A stretch of DNA of 64,000 nt from Vibrio methylphosphonaticus (GTDB taxonomy: Bacteria; Pseudomonadota; Gammaproteobacteria; Enterobacterales; Vibrionaceae): the NCBI RefSeq assembly GCF_023634655.1, contig NZ_JAMKMS010000002.1:248001-312000 (forward strand), read 5' to 3'. The translations under genes and the position numbers were made by a program. The notes beneath the pieces are model-generated. The model was not told the DNA's origin and ran no database searches. It saw only the letters and a program-made list of their open reading frames with translations. Shown one piece after another: positions 63,193 through 64,000 of this stretch (the stretch's first letter is position 1; every line of letters starts with the position of its first letter).

Positions 63193-63393
63193 TTAGTGTA
63201 ACGGCGCTGCGTTCTTGTCGCTAAATTTGCCGAAATACTGCTCTAAAATTTCAGGAGTCAACTTGCCTTCCGCTTCTAACTGTTTGAGCTTTTGCGCAAT
63301 TTCACGTTGCTCTTCAATTGAAGGAAGAGAGACTTCTGGCTCACCTTCTGTCTGAGTGGACATTGCCTCTAGTTCTTTCTCAAAATCACTCAT
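63193..63393 (-). CDS. Hypothetical small acidic protein
   Basis: A 66-residue acidic, helical protein (MSDFEKELEAMSTQTEGEPE, then EEQREIAQKLKQLEAEGKLT, ILEQYFGKF). No signal peptide or Cys. The ATG and terminator give it a proper gene look, and the tail resembles helical adaptor proteins. Family not recognised. About 300 bp separate it from the VpsT-like gene. Confidence 0.65.
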   Translation of the reverse strand: MSDFEKELEAMSTQTEGEPEVSLPSIEEQREIAQKLKQLEAEGKLTPEILEQYFGKFSDKNAAPLH

Positions 63394-63807
63394 CGCCTAT
63401 TACCTTTACTAAGTTTCATAAATAAGATGTGTCAAATTCTGGCTAGTTTACTGGTTTTACGATTACGAGGCTAGCAACGCCGCATCATCTCTTGTCCTAA
63501 ACAATGATACGCCGCCCGTTTTGTCCGAAAGCAGGCACATGGAAAGATGCAACCACGTGAACCTCTTTAAAGCCCCTACATAGCGGTTACGATCTCGCCA
63601 GTTTACGCTCTATCGTCCAATACCATAGCAAGTGTCATAACAAGGGGATTGAACAATGATAAAGAAGCCCCTACATTATCGGTGCTAATGCGCACATTGA
63701 GAAAAATGATACGAGACATTTTGGTTATGAAGCTGAAAAACCGAGGTATTACTGTCTCATGACATAACAAATGGAACTTTCGGCTTTATCGAGCCTCTAC
63801 TACTTAC
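63394..63807. other. Intergenic region, no gene seen
   Basis: About 410 bp without a credible ORF or clear hairpin. It contains the promoter of the 66-residue gene at its left end. Confidence 0.6.
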
Positions 63808-63960
63808 TTAAGGCTCACCAGACAAACAAGCCACGCTTACTTTGTAGTACGCGAGCATACTGGAAATAATAGCAATAAAGGCCACGATAACTTTGGCGAT
63901 CAACACAACAGCAGAATCTAACAGTAAAACGGTGCCATGATGTTGATTTAGCCAATACAA
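63808..63960 (-). CDS. Possible small hydrophobic protein at the window edge
   Basis: A 50-codon frame from TTG (63960) with TAAGG four bases upstream: MYWLNQHHGTVLLLDSAVVL, then IAKVIVAFIAIISSMLAYYK, ending SGEP. It has one strong hydrophobic segment. The competing frame 63815-64000 overlaps it but reads Cys-rich, unlikely protein. Low confidence. Confidence 0.35.
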   Translation of the reverse strand: MYWLNQHHGTVLLLDSAVVLIAKVIVAFIAIISSMLAYYKVSVACLSGEP

Positions 63961-64000
63961 CGAGCCTTACCGGACCATTAAATTTAAAAGTACCGACCAT

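Overview
The window looks like part of a Vibrio-type (Vibrionaceae) genome. It carries a maltose operon laid out as malEFG divergent from malK, a ScrR-controlled sucrose PTS cluster, a VpsT/CsgD-type regulator, a DUF3466 protein with a GlyGly-CTERM-like tail, and many close matches to familiar Vibrio families. The species cannot be named from sequence alone. The mix of sugar-uptake, sensory and surface genes would suit the second chromosome, but that is inference. I saw no rRNA, tRNA, integrase, transposase or CRISPR array.

Layout. 1-7.1 kb: the tail of an exported DUF1254/DUF1214 protein, a LysR regulator, a small membrane protein, a GAF-GGDEF-EAL c-di-GMP enzyme, a CDGSH/glutamate-synthase-like gene broken by one base, and yjdM. 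7.2-12.9 kb: the sucrose regulon scrK-scrB, scrR and scrA with matching ScrR operators. 12.9-18.3 kb: an AspT-type antiporter, gadB and an ABC-F ATPase. 18.9-24 kb: a universal stress protein, unknown proteins, an NSS-family symporter, a DnaQ-like exonuclease and a DMT permease. 24-28 kb: two overlapping stand-alone CSS-domain sensors divergent from a BaeSR-like two-component system. 28-31.7 kb: VOC, YjbR, EF-hand and DUF3466 proteins.

31.9-42.3 kb: a block of about 9.6 kb flanked by a 171-bp direct repeat of the 3' end of an AraC-type gene. The copy at 42 kb is intact and the copy at 32 kb is a remnant. The block holds envelope genes (DUF3313 lipoprotein, pldA, DUF2147), an RND pump with its adaptor, and a LytS/LytTR pair divergent from the pump. 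42.4-49.6 kb: a DMT exporter, a thioesterase, a GH13 enzyme followed by a decayed malE-like pseudogene, a small zinc-ribbon protein, and a GH13 alpha-glucosidase divergent from a LysR regulator. 50-57 kb: an unusual CDF-like protein and malG-malF-malE with divergent malK. The malE-malK gap contains MalT-box-like repeats and a structured segment ending in a strong terminator. 57-63 kb: a curli locus (csgB, csgA and an unrecognised gene in the csgC position; divergent csgE-F-G), followed by a periplasmic CGPC thioredoxin-fold protein and a VpsT/CsgD-like regulator with a WMSR c-di-GMP motif.

The genes fall into two working sets. One is carbohydrate capture: sucrose through the PTS, and maltose/maltodextrin through the ABC transporter and cytoplasmic GH13 enzymes. 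The other is the sessile and envelope state: c-di-GMP enzyme, CSS sensors, curli, VpsT-like regulator and RND pump. The best leads are the malE-malK RNA candidate, the malE remnant, the EAL-less CSS pair, the direct repeat around the RND block, and the unusual curli locus.
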